Assembly: GCF_014199255.1 (NCBI RefSeq)
Contig: NZ_JACIJF010000013.1
Coordinates: forward strand, 1-64,000
Direction of reading: 5' to 3'
Origin: Sphingomonas xinjiangensis
GTDB taxonomy: Bacteria; Pseudomonadota; Alphaproteobacteria; Sphingomonadales; Sphingomonadaceae
DNA: 64,000 nucleotides
A model generated the notes under the pieces. That model saw only the letters and a program-made list of their open reading frames with translations. It had not been told where the DNA came from and made no database searches. A program made the translations under genes and the position numbers. Position 1 is the stretch's first letter. Each line of letters opens with the position of its first letter. Below, one piece after another: positions 15,688-26,017 of this stretch.

Positions 15688-18396
15688 TTAAGCATTCATC
15701 TCAGAATTGGGCCATCCATTTGTCGTAAGCGCTGCGAGACACTCCTCCAACTCGGCGCTTCTAAATGGCTTTGTAAGCCGCGGCAGGGCCGGAGCTACCC
15801 CTTCAAACTCTGCGAAACCCGATACGACTAGTACTGGCAGTTCTGGAAATTGAGCCCGGAGAGCCGAAGCCAGCTCCACTCCGGTCATGCCCGGCATAAG
15901 GTGGTCGGTGACGAGCAGGTCTGGCCTGAATCCCTGCGCAACGAGCGCCATTGCAGCCTCGCCCGAGTCAGCTTCCTGCACTTCATAGCCGAACTCTTCA
16001 AGCATATCCGCGGTGCTTGCTCGTACGACTTCCTCGTCGTCGACCAGCAGCGCAAGTCCTCGAGCATGGTCAGTGAAAACGCGGGCGCTAACCGTCTTGT
16101 CATGACTTGGAACCAGCGTGCTGATCGGAAGCCATAATTCGATGTTGGTGCCCACGCCCTCTCGACTGCTTATGGTAAGCGCGCCGCCGAGCTGGGCAGC
16201 CAAGCCATGCGCCATGGAGAGGCCAAGCCCAGTCCCCTTCCCGATCCCCTTCGTCGAGAAGAATGGCTCAATCGCCCGTGCTACCGTCGGCTCGTCCATT
16301 CCAACGCCGGTGTCGGCTACCGACAGGCGGACGTAGTGCCCACGCTTGAGAGCGCCGCGGTTGCTGCGAACACTATCGCGCGTTGCTGTGATGCGCAGCG
16401 TACCGCCTTGCGGCATTGCGTCGCGCGCGTTTACGCCAAGATTCAGCAGCGCCATCTCGAGCTGATTGGGATCAGCCCTGGCCGGCGGCAGATCGTCGGC
16501 CACCTCAACAACGACCCTGACCTGGGGACCGGTCGTGCTCGCGAGAAGATCGGCCATGCCGCCGACGAGCTTGCCAACATCCACTGCGGCTGCTTGGAGC
16601 GGCTGGCGCCGCGCAAACGCGAGGAGGCGTTGGACCAGCGTCCTTGCCCGGTCTGCCGACTGTAGGGCACCTTCAATCAGCCGCTGCTCGCGCTCACCAC
16701 CCAACCCTTTCCGCTGGAGCAGGTCCAGCGAGCCTAAGATCGGCGTAAGCAGATTGTTGAAATCGTGCGCGACACCACCGGTCAGCTGACCCATCGCTTC
16801 CATTTTCTGGCTTTGACGCAGTGCTTCCTGTGCATGCCCCAACTCCCAGGCCGCCTCCTTCTCGGAGGTCACATCTCGGCCCACGGCGTAGAAGACATCG
16901 CCCTCCGGCACGAGCGTCCAGGAGATCCAGCGCCACGATCCATCGGCGTGGGCAAGCCGGTCCTCGAACCGCTCCACCGTCTCGCCACGTAGCAGTCGCC
17001 TCATTGCCTCCTCTCCTGCTGCATGGTCGTGAGGATGCACCTGCTCTTTGAAGGACAAGGAGAGCAAAGTTTCCATGTTGCGGCCTAACGTGCTTTCCCA
17101 TGCCGGGTTGATTGCCTTGAGCCGGCCATCAAAGCCCATGATCGCGAGCAGGTCGCGGCTCATCTCCCAAACCCGATTTCGCTCGGCCGTTCGATGAGTA
17201 ACTTCGTGCTCAAGCCGCTCATTCAGCTCACGCAATCGGATCTCACCCCGCTTGCGCCGCGTGATGTCAATTGCGGTTCCGATCACCCGAAAACAGATGC
17301 CTTGCGTAGAGAAGAGGCCCCTTCCCTTTGCTGCGACCCAACGGGTAATACCGTCTTCCTTACCGACTGTCCGGTATTCGATGTCATAGAGCGCGCGAAC
17401 GTCTGGGTCGCACGCCGCGGAATATGCCTCGCGCGTTCTATCGCGATCCTCGGGGTGCACCCCGTTGAGGAAATCGTCCAAAGTGACCGGCACATCGGGT
17501 GAGATACCGAACATGGCCTTCACTCGAGGTGGCCAGAACATGCGGCCGGAAGCCTGGTCGACATCCCACTGGCCGATCTCGGCCACGTCGAGGGCAAGCC
17601 GCAGCTGCTCCTCCTTCAGCGCCAACTGCTCCTCTGCCTTCCGCCGGTCGTCTATATCAACGACGGAGCCCACGTAGCCAAGATAATCACCGCCGTCTCC
17701 AAACCGCGGGCTCGCTGCATCAATCGCCCAACGATAAGTGCCGGAGACGTGGCGAAGTCGGTACTCAGCTCTAAACGACGTCTGGAGGTCGTTTGCGCGC
17801 GTAAATTCCGCCTCCGCACGCTTCCTGTCCTCAGGATGCGTCGCCTCCAGCCAGCCATATCCCTTCGCTTCTTCAGGAGTTTGGCCGGTGAACTCGTACC
17901 ACTGGCGGTTCAGGTAGGTGCAATAGCCAGTGGGATCGGTGACCCACATCATAACCGGCGCATGATCCGCCATGTTGCGAAAGGGATCTTCACTCTCCCG
18001 CAACGCCGCCTCGCGCGCCTTTTCCTCGGTTAGGTCGCGCATTTCGATGATGGTGCCAAGGGGTTGACCGTCATCGCCTGCGGCAGGCGAAGCGGTGAAG
18101 AAAGCGGAATAGAAATGCCCGTCTTTGTGGAGGAAGACTTCTTCGCCCTGCGTTTTCTCGCGTTCGTAAAAAGCCTGACCGGTGAGGCGGTCTCCGCTCG
18201 AGCAAGGCCTGTCATCGAGCAACGGGTGGTGAACTACCTCGCGCAGCGACCTGCCCCTCGCCTCTTCCTGGGAATAGCCAGTAAGCTCCTCTGCCGCCTT
18301 GTTCATAAAGACGCAGTGCCGCTTTTCATCTATCAGGAAGATGGCCACAGTGACGTTGTTCAAGATTGCGTTCAGCCGCCGCTCAGTGGATTTCAC
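15688..18396 (-). CDS. hybrid sensor histidine kinase with four PAS domains and receiver
   Basis: The 902-residue protein starts with GTG behind GAGGG. Four PAS/PAC units are visible in order, marked by 'GTIIEMRDLTEEKARE', 'YVGSVVDIDDRRKAEE', 'VIGTAIDITRRKRGE' and 'AVGRDVTSEKEAAWE'. The kinase core has H-box 'GGVAHDFNNLLTPILGSLDL', N-box 'MALLNLGVNARDAMP', G1 'DTGVGM' and G2 'GKGTGLGLSMAHGL'. A C-terminal receiver follows with 'LLVDDEEVVR', the phosphoacceptor Asp in 'LLVTDHLMPGM' and Lys in 'LTKPF'. It is soluble, with no membrane segments. The family often senses light, redox or oxygen through PAS cofactors; no flavin-binding NCRFLQ motif is seen. Confidence 0.92.
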   Translation of the reverse strand: MKSTERRLNAILNNVTVAIFLIDEKRHCVFMNKAAEELTGYSQEEARGRSLREVVHHPLLDDRPCSSGDRLTGQAFYEREKTQGEEVFLHKDGHFYSAFFTASPAAGDDGQPLGTIIEMRDLTEEKAREAALRESEDPFRNMADHAPVMMWVTDPTGYCTYLNRQWYEFTGQTPEEAKGYGWLEATHPEDRKRAEAEFTRANDLQTSFRAEYRLRHVSGTYRWAIDAASPRFGDGGDYLGYVGSVVDIDDRRKAEEQLALKEEQLRLALDVAEIGQWDVDQASGRMFWPPRVKAMFGISPDVPVTLDDFLNGVHPEDRDRTREAYSAACDPDVRALYDIEYRTVGKEDGITRWVAAKGRGLFSTQGICFRVIGTAIDITRRKRGEIRLRELNERLEHEVTHRTAERNRVWEMSRDLLAIMGFDGRLKAINPAWESTLGRNMETLLSLSFKEQVHPHDHAAGEEAMRRLLRGETVERFEDRLAHADGSWRWISWTLVPEGDVFYAVGRDVTSEKEAAWELGHAQEALRQSQKMEAMGQLTGGVAHDFNNLLTPILGSLDLLQRKGLGGEREQRLIEGALQSADRARTLVQRLLAFARRQPLQAAAVDVGKLVGGMADLLASTTGPQVRVVVEVADDLPPARADPNQLEMALLNLGVNARDAMPQGGTLRITATRDSVRSNRGALKRGHYVRLSVADTGVGMDEPTVARAIEPFFSTKGIGKGTGLGLSMAHGLAAQLGGALTISSREGVGTNIELWLPISTLVPSHDKTVSARVFTDHARGLALLVDDEEVVRASTADMLEEFGYEVQEADSGEAAMALVAQGFRPDLLVTDHLMPGMTGVELASALRAQFPELPVLVVSGFAEFEGVAPALPRLTKPFRSAELEECLAALTTNGWPNSEMNA

Positions 18397-19149
18397 CTGC
18401 CCGCCCTCAATCTCGCCTCGGCATCACCCGACCGGATGCCCCCCTTATGAAATACCTGACCGCTTGTGCGCCTACGTCAAGCAATAGCCGCATCGATATC
18501 GCTAATGGTCCCCGGTGAATGCCTGCCACAACAAGTACAGCTGCCAGAGGCTAGCGCCCGATGACCAAACTGCGCCACCCGCGGGTGCAGCCGATTGCGC
18601 CCCTGCTCGCCGCTGCGGCGAGAAGCGGTAAACAGTACCGCCGACCATGCCAGAATGCCGCGCAATGTGCGCTGGCTTCGCGCCTTCCCTGCGACCTTCG
18701 CACCGCGTCCGGATCGATCCCAAGATTGCCGCTCTTGTACGCCGCCTCGCCCGATGGATGCGAGTACTACCAGCAACTGAGCTCTCCAGCTCTCCTTTGG
18801 CTTGGATCAGGCACGTTGAAAGAGCAACCGAAGGAGCTACAACCCGTCGCGTGTGCAGTATGTGCGATGGGACGCGTGCTGCGGGCTGCTGGCACCGAGC
18901 GCACGCGGCCAATGCGCCCTGCCAAGCCGAGCATGTATAACGACCCGGCGAACCCTGCTAGGATGTTGCTTGCAATGTCAGGTCGCACCACATGCACGTC
19001 GGATGACTCGCTTATAACAAGATGTGGAGCTGGACCTCTGTGGCTGACAAGCTAGTGCATCGGATGCTCGCACCTGGCGGCAGGCGATGCTGTCGTCGGG
19101 ATCGGCTCTTTCATGCTAGCGTTTCCGCAGGTTTGACCAAGGTAATCGG
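18397..19149. other. 753-base stretch without a recognisable gene
   Basis: Several overlapping frames exist on both strands, but none has a good ribosome-binding site plus family resemblance. A minus-strand frame starting at 18997 opens with a hydrophobic stretch ('IASNILAGFAGSLYMLGLAG') and could be a degraded small membrane protein. Confidence 0.4.
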
Positions 19150-19521
19150 ATGCAGTTGCGAGTCATGGTGGTGGAGGATGATCCCCTACATCTGAAGCTA
19201 TATGAATCTTGGTTAACCCATGCGGGTCATTACCCTATAATGGTGGCAGATGAGCGTAATGCTGAAACCGTCGCCGCCAAACATCATCCCGACGTGGCCA
19301 TCATCGATGTTCGATTGCCCCACATCAACGGGATAGACCTGATTAGATCGTTGAAACGTGGCAATGCGACTGCAACCCTCCCCATTGTGGCAGTGACCGT
19401 CCTAAGCGACTGGCATGATGAGGAAGCCTGTGTAGCAGCTGGGGCGGACTGCTTCATGTCCAAGCCGGTCAGCATCTTCAAACTAACCGATACAATTCTT
19501 GCACTCACCGGATCCGCTTGA
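19150..19521 (+). CDS. single-domain response regulator
   Basis: A 123-residue stand-alone receiver. The acidic pocket is 'VVEDD' (residues 7-11), the phosphoacceptor is Asp53 in 'VAIIDVRLPHINGIDLI', the Thr is in 'VAVTVLS', and Lys105 is in 'CFMSKPVS'. No output domain is present, so it is a DivK/CheY-like phosphorelay or protein-interaction element. It is divergent from and near the hybrid kinase and may be its partner. Confidence 0.92.
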   Translation: MQLRVMVVEDDPLHLKLYESWLTHAGHYPIMVADERNAETVAAKHHPDVAIIDVRLPHINGIDLIRSLKRGNATATLPIVAVTVLSDWHDEEACVAAGADCFMSKPVSIFKLTDTILALTGSA

Positions 19522-20383
19522 ACCAAAGCTAGGCCGTTCGGTGTACCGTGAACTGAAGCTCATCGGACGAAGATCAAGTGGAAGGCGTCGATCAACTTCT
19601 CACGCGTCAACCTGCGTGGCGCTAGCGGATGGATCAGTGCGAATCACAGGGCGGAAAATCAATGATCTGCCCATGGCGCCTGGCAATTGCTCATTTTCTG
19701 GATAGCGTTGTCGTAGGATCTAGGCAGTTGTCGCTGAGGGAGCAGTTAAGCCGTCTGGACTGTTGCTGCCGCACAAAGTGCGTGTGCGGCAAAAGCCATC
19801 TGACAGAATATTCGTCCCATTTGCGGCGGCGGCAGTAAAACGGATCGAACAACAGAGTGCAATTCTTGACAGCCCTCACAGGCAAATCACGGGCGGAAAA
19901 GCTGCTTGTCACGCACGCTTCAAAAGCCCTAGGCCGTAGAGCGCATGTTCTGTCGCCTCACGTATTCCCTTCGCACGCCGTTAACGCGACACACTGGCCA
20001 ATAACTTACCTGGGGCTATTTACCTCACATCGGAGGTGATGTGTAACTATGAATGCAGTGCTAACACGCTCCGGCCGCGGCGCTCATACAACCGGCGAGG
20101 TTGTAAGCGGTGGTAGCTTGTGAAGCTCTGATAGGCTCAAGCGCCTGTGGAAAGCCCCTGGCATCGCCGGCAGCGGATTAGGCCTCGCATGCGACTTTCG
20201 CAACTCACGCTCCTGCTGCAGCCACCAGCGCGGCCCCGATCACCGTCGAACAGGTAGGACGCTATATCGCCAATACCAGCGTCCTTGATGTTCTTCCGCA
20301 GCGTTTTGCCTGGCGAGATTGGGCTCGGAGACCCTTGAGCAGACGATCCGGATCTGCCCCGGAATGCAGGAGTAGCTTCTTGA
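19522..20383. other. 862-base stretch without a recognisable gene
   Basis: No frame with protein-like composition and a start site was found on either strand. A GGAGGTG followed by ATG occurs near 20033-20041, but the frame ends after about 25 codons. Confidence 0.4.
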
Positions 20384-20743
20384 TCAGGTGGTGGTACCCA
20401 TCTCTTGCAATGTACAAATTAGCGCCTGAGCCGCAAAAGGTTTGCGAAGAAAGCGATCGGCGCCTGCAGCTTCTGCTTCTTCGGACCCACCATGCCCAGA
20501 GGCCACAATGATCTTGGTGAACGGCCACCGCCGCCTGACCATGCTAACCAGTTTCAATCCGTCCATTGAACCCGGCATCCGGACGTCCGTAAAAAGGATC
20601 TCTACTGCGCCTGTGCGCTCTAAAGTATCAAGCGCTTCGTCTGCGTCCGCGGCTTCAAGCGCCTGGAAGCCTGCTTCTTCGACTATCTCTAATGCCACCA
20701 TGCGAACGAGGGCTTCATCCTCAACAACTAAGACTCTGGACAA
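20384..20743 (-). CDS. single-domain response regulator
   Basis: A 119-residue receiver with 'LVVEDEALVR', phosphoacceptor Asp53 in 'ILFTDVRMPGSMDGLKLV', Ser in 'IIVASGHG' and Lys101 in 'RFLRKPF'. It belongs to the CheY-like group often paired with HWE or FixL-type kinases in Alphaproteobacteria. No output domain or adjacent kinase is present; the PAS kinases at 12.8 and 15.7 kb are possible partners. Confidence 0.92.
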   Translation of the reverse strand: MSRVLVVEDEALVRMVALEIVEEAGFQALEAADADEALDTLERTGAVEILFTDVRMPGSMDGLKLVSMVRRRWPFTKIIVASGHGGSEEAEAAGADRFLRKPFAAQALICTLQEMGTTT

Positions 20744-20849
20744 TATGATTTCCCTGTTGCTCCGCGAACGCGAGAGCTGAACTGTCTAGCTATGCTAGCC
20801 CTGCCTAACGACCTCTATCCCCGAACCTAACAGGCTCGGGCAGTGAGTA

Positions 20850-21050
20850 TCACGCGATCGCTTTGTCTCGGTCTTGATGAACCGAAAGGATATATCTCGC
20901 GCAGGCCGACGCACGTCGAGCCAGCTCCAAGCTGCTTTCAATGTCACGGGCGTAGCAGGTAAGCGCTGCCCGCGATGCTGGATCGTAAAGGTCCGCCCGG
21001 AGGCGTTGCACCCGCTCAAGCTCACGAGCTAGATCGTCCGCAGTGTTCAT
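20850..21050 (-). CDS. small hypothetical helical protein
   Basis: A 66-residue protein, 'MNTADDLARELERVQRLRAD' onward, with a GGAG site six bases before the ATG. It is almost entirely predicted helix and rich in Arg, Glu and Ala. It resembles the other tiny proteins at 8169 and 22928 in style, but no named family was recognised. Confidence 0.55.
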   Translation of the reverse strand: MNTADDLARELERVQRLRADLYDPASRAALTCYARDIESSLELARRASACARYILSVHQDRDKAIA

Positions 21051-21785
21051 GGTCGTCTCCGGCCCCCCGGATGGTTCGCCAGTTTCACCAAACGAGGTAA
21101 ACAAAGGGTTAACGACCCGACGGTGGACATGGGCTGGACGGGAGTGGCCAAGGGCTGCCAGCTATGTGTATGCCGTCAACCGGCGGAGTTCCGCACGTTC
21201 CGTCGCCATAGGCACGCTCTGTTTAAGCACCCAGTTGACGAAGGTTTTTCGTCAACGACAGAATAGATAATGGTAAGCGACCAAGTACCCTGAAGTCCTA
21301 TACCGCGCATCGCCCGGTCGCAACGCTTGATCAACACCGATGAGCAGACTAGGTATAGCTTGAAAATCGATACCTAATGCAAACCACGTTATAGAAGGTT
21401 CACTATCACTTCACCGGGTTCATCTTCTATTTCAGGGCAGGTAGTTCCGGTATCTGACAGGAGATCCAGTCATGCCGAAATGCCGATCTCTCCGCGCGTC
21501 GAACAAAATCCACAATTCTTCCGTTCGACTGCCAGCCGGCAGTCTGTAGCAACTGAGCGCTTCCACAACTTCCCGTCCGATTACTAATCGCGCTATGAAC
21601 CTTCGGCGACTTGCTAAAGCACCGTTACGGCTCCCGCTCTATTGCTTGCCGACCTAATCACCAGGCGGGCGTGGCGCAGCTGGGGCGGCAATTGCTGCGC
21701 ATTTGCACACGGCATCAACTTCGCTTGCCTCCCTAAGTGACGGCCTCTCGGCACACCGCTGTTGCAACCGGCAAACACCAAACAG
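21051..21785. other. 735-base stretch without a recognisable gene
   Basis: The region has several stops in all frames and no family resemblance. It may hold promoters for the small leftward gene, but none can be assigned. Confidence 0.35.
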
Positions 21786-22616
21786 CTAGCGCGAGGCCAC
21801 GCTCGCGCCGGCAATCGGAACGCGACGCTCGATGAGATTTCGAACACGTGAGCTGTCCGATTGGCCCCGCTCTTGCAGCCGCCTCATAATGACGCCCTCC
21901 TCGCAATGAGAAAGAAACATTGAGTAGAGCGAGCGCGTGCGCGTTGCCCCAGAGCCCGAGCGGCAGGAGGCGATGCTTTCAGCCACATCCGAAACATTCA
22001 GCCACATGAGCTGTGATGGCGCATCTACGGAAGGATTGGTCCGCAGGTCGCCTACTGGAGTGAAGCCAAGCATGCTCTGATAAAACCGGCGATGGCGCGG
22101 ATTTACCTCGATCAGGAGATCGGTGCAGCGGTGATTCTGCAGGCCGTACAGAAACACCGTATGAAAGAGCATCGCTAAGTTCTGTTGATCGGGAAGCTCC
22201 GTCTCGAACGCGAACTTGGTCAACTCGCACACTTGGGCTCCCGGCGCGGCCCTGAAGATATCGACTTCATCTTTGAACACAGCATCAACTGCCAGTCCGC
22301 CAGGGGCGTCCACGCCCAGGGTGATGGTCCCGACGATTTGCTCATCAGCGAGCGCCATGAAGGTCGTATGGCTCTCATCGTTCGGGATCTGGTGGTCGGA
22401 ACCATAGCCGCGCCATGCGAAGCGCCTGTTGAGCAACTGGATCGCCTGATCGCGGTCCTCACGAGTTTCAGCAAGGCGCAATGCCAGGATGCGGCTCATT
22501 GACCCGCTACTTTTAGCCTCGTCCGCGCTAGCGCCCGCCCCTGCTCTTCGGGTGGACGTTCGAGGAAAATCGACTTCGATCCCGTGCGCGCTTAATGTCG
22601 ACCGCTGAGAGTACAT
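21786..22616 (-). CDS. FeeM-like N-acyl amino acid synthase (GNAT fold)
   Basis: A 276-residue protein with start ATG at 22616 behind a GAGG site (5-base spacing). The acyltransferase core (residues about 50-220) has the pattern of FeeM and exosortase-associated acyltransferases: 'RFAWRGYG', 'TFMALADEQIVGTITLGVDA', 'QVCELTKFAFE', 'MLFHTVFLYGLQNHRCTDLL', and 'IEVNPRHRRFYQSMLGFTPV'. FeeM makes long-chain N-acyl tyrosines from acyl-ACP; the product here is unknown. A close paralogue in the same orientation is at 63475-64000, so the two copies bracket the exopolysaccharide region. Confidence 0.82.
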   Translation of the reverse strand: MYSQRSTLSAHGIEVDFPRTSTRRAGAGASADEAKSSGSMSRILALRLAETREDRDQAIQLLNRRFAWRGYGSDHQIPNDESHTTFMALADEQIVGTITLGVDAPGGLAVDAVFKDEVDIFRAAPGAQVCELTKFAFETELPDQQNLAMLFHTVFLYGLQNHRCTDLLIEVNPRHRRFYQSMLGFTPVGDLRTNPSVDAPSQLMWLNVSDVAESIASCRSGSGATRTRSLYSMFLSHCEEGVIMRRLQERGQSDSSRVRNLIERRVPIAGASVASR

Positions 22617-22927
22617 CACGACCTCGAATGTTGCGTAGCGTGCGCCACTATGAAAACCCTTCGTGCTTCGGGCTTTCGTAAGCGGCTCCCGGCAGGCGCC
22701 ATATTCAGGACAATCAACAGGTCGGGATTCCACTTAGTAGCTAAAACGCATTCTGTTGAGCAGGCGGCATCAGGTTATGGTATCCGCTTGTGCTTACGCT
22801 CATCTTAAGTGAAAGCCCCCGCTGTAGTCGAAAACACTCACAAGCTCCGCCAGTCTTACGTGTCAGAGGAGACCGCCTCATCTTTTCTACCTCCACCAGC
22901 GAAGGTCGGGGGCTGAGGGTTCTCGCA

Positions 22928-23125
22928 TTAGTCCTGGAGCAAGCCAAAAACTCCGCCGTGCCCGGCGTCATTCAAATCAAGGCAGCGACCTCCGACCCGC
23001 AGCAAACGGCTTTCATAAACTCGCGCCATATGCATGTGGGCGCGGAACGCCATCATCGTCTTTGCGCGCATAGCCGCAACACGTGCGTCTACCGCGCGAA
23101 GCCGAAAGTATTCGAGATCGCTCAT
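22928..23125 (-). CDS. small hypothetical protein
   Basis: A 65-residue helical protein, 'MSDLEYFRLRAVDARVAAMR' then 'AHMHMARVYESRLL'. It looks like the abundant short alphaproteobacterial proteins beginning MSDxEYFxxRA. A GGAAAG precedes the ATG. Its function is unknown. Confidence 0.5.
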   Translation of the reverse strand: MSDLEYFRLRAVDARVAAMRAKTMMAFRAHMHMARVYESRLLRVGGRCLDLNDAGHGGVFGLLQD

Positions 23126-24778
23126 GGTGCTTTCCAAGATGACGGCCGCGTGTAAGGTGGCCAACTTCTAGTTGGAATTCCGATGTATTACCGATACATG
23201 GGGGCACAGTGCGGCTACGATCAGTGGCTCTCCGGCTTCAAACCATCGACCTTGTGAGGGCGTATCGGCGATGGCGTCTGCGAGAGATAGAATCCTCTTT
23301 TGAAAATCAGGATTCTTCGCTTGGCTTGAAGCTCAGCGAGATAACAGGAAAGCTGCGGCGCCCTTCTAGCTCCGTGAGGTTAACTGTAACCAAGTTCCAA
23401 CGGTTTTCCAAACTTATTCTAGGGTGTCACTTCAATTTCAAGGCTAATTTCTTCTTTGCACGATACTACGATTGCCACCGTCGTTGATCGGCAGATCGCG
23501 TTGATATACACCGTTGTCTCTGTAATCCTGAATGTAAACAGTACAAAGGTTGTCAAGCACCGACATCATTCGTAAGGATTGTTCGACCGAGAACAACCGG
23601 TTGAAGCCTCGCAATTTTGCTTGTGCGATTGTCCTATCCAGCCACCGCGGCTGACCTTTCGGCACCGAAGAGAGTGCCCGGGCAGTTCGTCCTAAGTGCG
23701 GCAAGCCATAGGTGGTTGACGGTTGCTCGGCCGCATTCCACCTGAGGAACAAAGGCGATTGTTGATTCTGTCCCACCGGTATGCACACCCGGCTTGGTGC
23801 GGCGCATTGCTCCTGCTATACGGTTGAGAGGGTCCCGCCCCTTGAGCCGAGCCGCTTCCGTCCCTTTGCGGCTCGGCTCTACCTGCCCTTTTCGATGTTG
23901 CGAGTGTCGGCCTGAGTGCTCATTCCGATGCTGCGACGCAACATTGCCGCGACTGAAGCATTTAGCAGAATCGTGCGGCCGACCCGACGGACGTATAGAA
24001 GTGTTTGCGCCAGCCAGCGCTCGGCGGGCGCAAACACTTCAACTTGCGGCCACGGTCAAGTTGCGCAAACCGCGAGGGCGCTCCAAAGTACGAGCGAACG
24101 GTTGATTTCGGCGCGGCGGTGCTCGCCGGAATATCGGCCACCTCGTCACGCAAATCCCGCGCTCCTCCAGGCAGTAGCGAAAATAAGCTGATGCGGGGCC
24201 CTTGAAGCGAGATACAGCAGCACGGCCTGCTCTTGTTGATCGCGATTTCAGTTCGCCAGGCAAGTCTGCAAATGCAGAGAGCACAATCGATTATCGGAAG
24301 TGAGCTCGCGCTTAGGGCTAGACCACAGGCTCGGCTCGACGCTTGAAGATCGCCAACTGGCGACACGGTCGGCTCAGCTGGCACGGCAAACCGAGATTTG
24401 AAGATCTTTAGTACTACCTAGTACCATCTGTCGTTGCCGGAGGCGGACAACCTCTTTTCAGCGGTAGTTGCGGCAGACATTCGGCCTGTGCTTTTGCCTT
24501 GTCTATTCGAATGGATGCGGCCAGCCTACTAAGCCCAAGCGGTCGCTATAATTTCACCTTCCCCAAGGAGAGCTCGCTACACCCGGAGCGAGACTTGAGA
24601 GGCAATGCTTGGGCAGACGCACCGAACGTTTCCGGCGTAGCCGGAAGGTGAAGCGAAACCGAAACAGACAGGCGGTATGGCGCCTTGCCGCCGCTACAAT
24701 AAGCCGTTTCGCCTCCGCACCGTTTCGGTTTGCGAGAACATCAGCTAAGGCGAGCAACTGATAAGGAGCTTGCACGTC
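23126..24778. other. 1.65-kb stretch without a recognisable gene
   Basis: No supported coding region was seen. It contains hairpin repeat copy 2 (23975-24040) and a small hairpin TTCCGGC-GTA-GCCGGAA at 24630-24646. The latter lies about 130 bases upstream of manC and might sit in its leader. It probably contains the manC promoter, which I cannot place. Confidence 0.4.
23975..24040. repeat. long hairpin repeat, copy 2
   Basis: A 14-bp perfect stem (23998-24011 with 24027-24040) is preceded by cggccgacccgacgg. It matches copy 1 at 8010-8056 in flank, stem sequence and loop length (about 15). Differences within the stem are mostly compensated on the other arm, which suggests selection for the fold. 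Confidence 0.65.
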
Positions 24779-25834
24779 ATGCCGGAATCGAAGGCCATTA
24801 TTCCCGTCATTCTATCGGGAGGATCCGGCACGCGCCTTTGGCCGATGTCCCAGCCCGAAAAGCCAAAACAGCTGCTTTCGCTGACCGCGGAGCAAACCAT
24901 GTTACAGCTCACCGTCCAACGGGCCGCTGGACACCAATTTGCAGACCCGATCGTCGTTGCAAACGCCTTCCATGCAGACTTGGTCGAAGAGCAACTTTCA
25001 GCGGTAGAGTCCGCGGCGCAGGCGCTGATCCTGGAGCCGATCGGGCGTAACACGGCACCGGCCATCGCCCTTGCTGCAATTGTAGCCGGTGGGGGTAGCG
25101 AGCCGATGCTCGTTATGCCATCCGACCATGTCATCGCTAACGTGGATAGCTTTCACGCCGCCATACGGGATGCACTGCCGCTAGTGAACGAAGGCTGGCT
25201 CGTAACCTTCGGCATTGCGCCTGACGCGCCGGAAACGGGCTATGGCTGGATAAAGGTAGGCGAACAGCTAGCCAAAGGCATTCACCGGGTTGACAGGTTC
25301 GTAGAAAAGCCGCCGCGCGACGCGGCAGAAGCAATGTTGGCGTCGGGTGATCATGCTTGGAACGGCGGGATATTTCTTTTTCGAGCCGACATGTTCCTAG
25401 GCGCGCTTAGCGTATACGCACCAGAGATGCTGATCGCTGCTCAGCAGTCAATCGAGCGCAGTAGGCGTGAAGGGAGCCGCATCTGGCCGGATGCAGAGTC
25501 CTTTGCGGCCTGCCCTTCAGATTCTATTGACTATGCCGTTATGGAAAAGGCGCCTCGTGTCGCGGTAGTGCCGGTCTCTATGGGTTGGAGCGATGTCGGG
25601 AGCTGGGACGCGCTGCACGCCATCAGTGACCCGGATGAGGGCGGCAATGTCGTACGCGGGGATGTCGTAGCGATCGACTCGCGAAATTGCCTGGTGCAGA
25701 GCGAGCCCGGCAAACGCGTAGCACTTGTGGGTGTGAACGATCTTATCGTCGTTGTTTCAGGTGCCGATGTGCTGGTGCTTCCTCGCGGCCGGAGCCAGGA
25801 AGTGAAAAGAGTTATCGAGGCAATGAAGGACTGA
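24779..25834 (+). CDS. manC: mannose-1-phosphate guanylyltransferase
   Basis: A 351-residue nucleotidyltransferase making GDP-mannose from mannose-1-phosphate and GTP. The signature 'VILSGGSGTRLWPMSQPEKP' with 'KQLL' follows the start directly. 'LILEPIGRNTAPAIALAA', 'PSDHVI' and 'FVEKP' are also present. 'SMGWSDVGSWDAL' marks the end of the catalytic domain. It is the short form lacking a fused phosphomannose isomerase domain. AAGGAG lies ten bases before the ATG. GDP-mannose would feed the GumH-like mannosyltransferase at 36.8 kb. A heavily decayed second copy lies at about 41.3-42.0 kb. Confidence 0.93.
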   Translation: MPESKAIIPVILSGGSGTRLWPMSQPEKPKQLLSLTAEQTMLQLTVQRAAGHQFADPIVVANAFHADLVEEQLSAVESAAQALILEPIGRNTAPAIALAAIVAGGGSEPMLVMPSDHVIANVDSFHAAIRDALPLVNEGWLVTFGIAPDAPETGYGWIKVGEQLAKGIHRVDRFVEKPPRDAAEAMLASGDHAWNGGIFLFRADMFLGALSVYAPEMLIAAQQSIERSRREGSRIWPDAESFAACPSDSIDYAVMEKAPRVAVVPVSMGWSDVGSWDALHAISDPDEGGNVVRGDVVAIDSRNCLVQSEPGKRVALVGVNDLIVVVSGADVLVLPRGRSQEVKRVIEAMKD

Positions 25835-25840
25835 TGCACG

Positions 25841-25869
25841 GTTGAGTGCGGCGCACGGCCGCACTCAAC
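25841..25869 (+). terminator. terminator after manC
   Basis: A perfect 12-bp stem (25841-25852 with 25858-25869) with a 5-base loop begins seven bases after the manC stop. It lacks a clear T-tract but is GC-rich, and its placement supports termination. It implies manC is a single-gene unit. Confidence 0.65.
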
Positions 25870-26017
25870 AAGATGTGCCGCTATGCTTCCGGATAGGAGC
25901 ATCGCCCATCAAGGCAACGATTCCGGACCCTGCTTAATGTCAATTTCGCCCGTAGATTATTATCGAACTTTGACCTGCGGCGGGTAAGAGACACTCCGTA
26001 CTTGTTCGTCAATCAAT

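Noticed and set aside
18502..18912. 136-residue minus-strand ORF
   Set aside because: Several equally long frames overlap on both strands, and none has a ribosome-binding site or motif.
23962..24384. 140-residue minus-strand ORF over the hairpin repeat
   Set aside because: Cys- and Arg-rich composition typical of a chance frame; the hairpin explains part of it and no start site exists.
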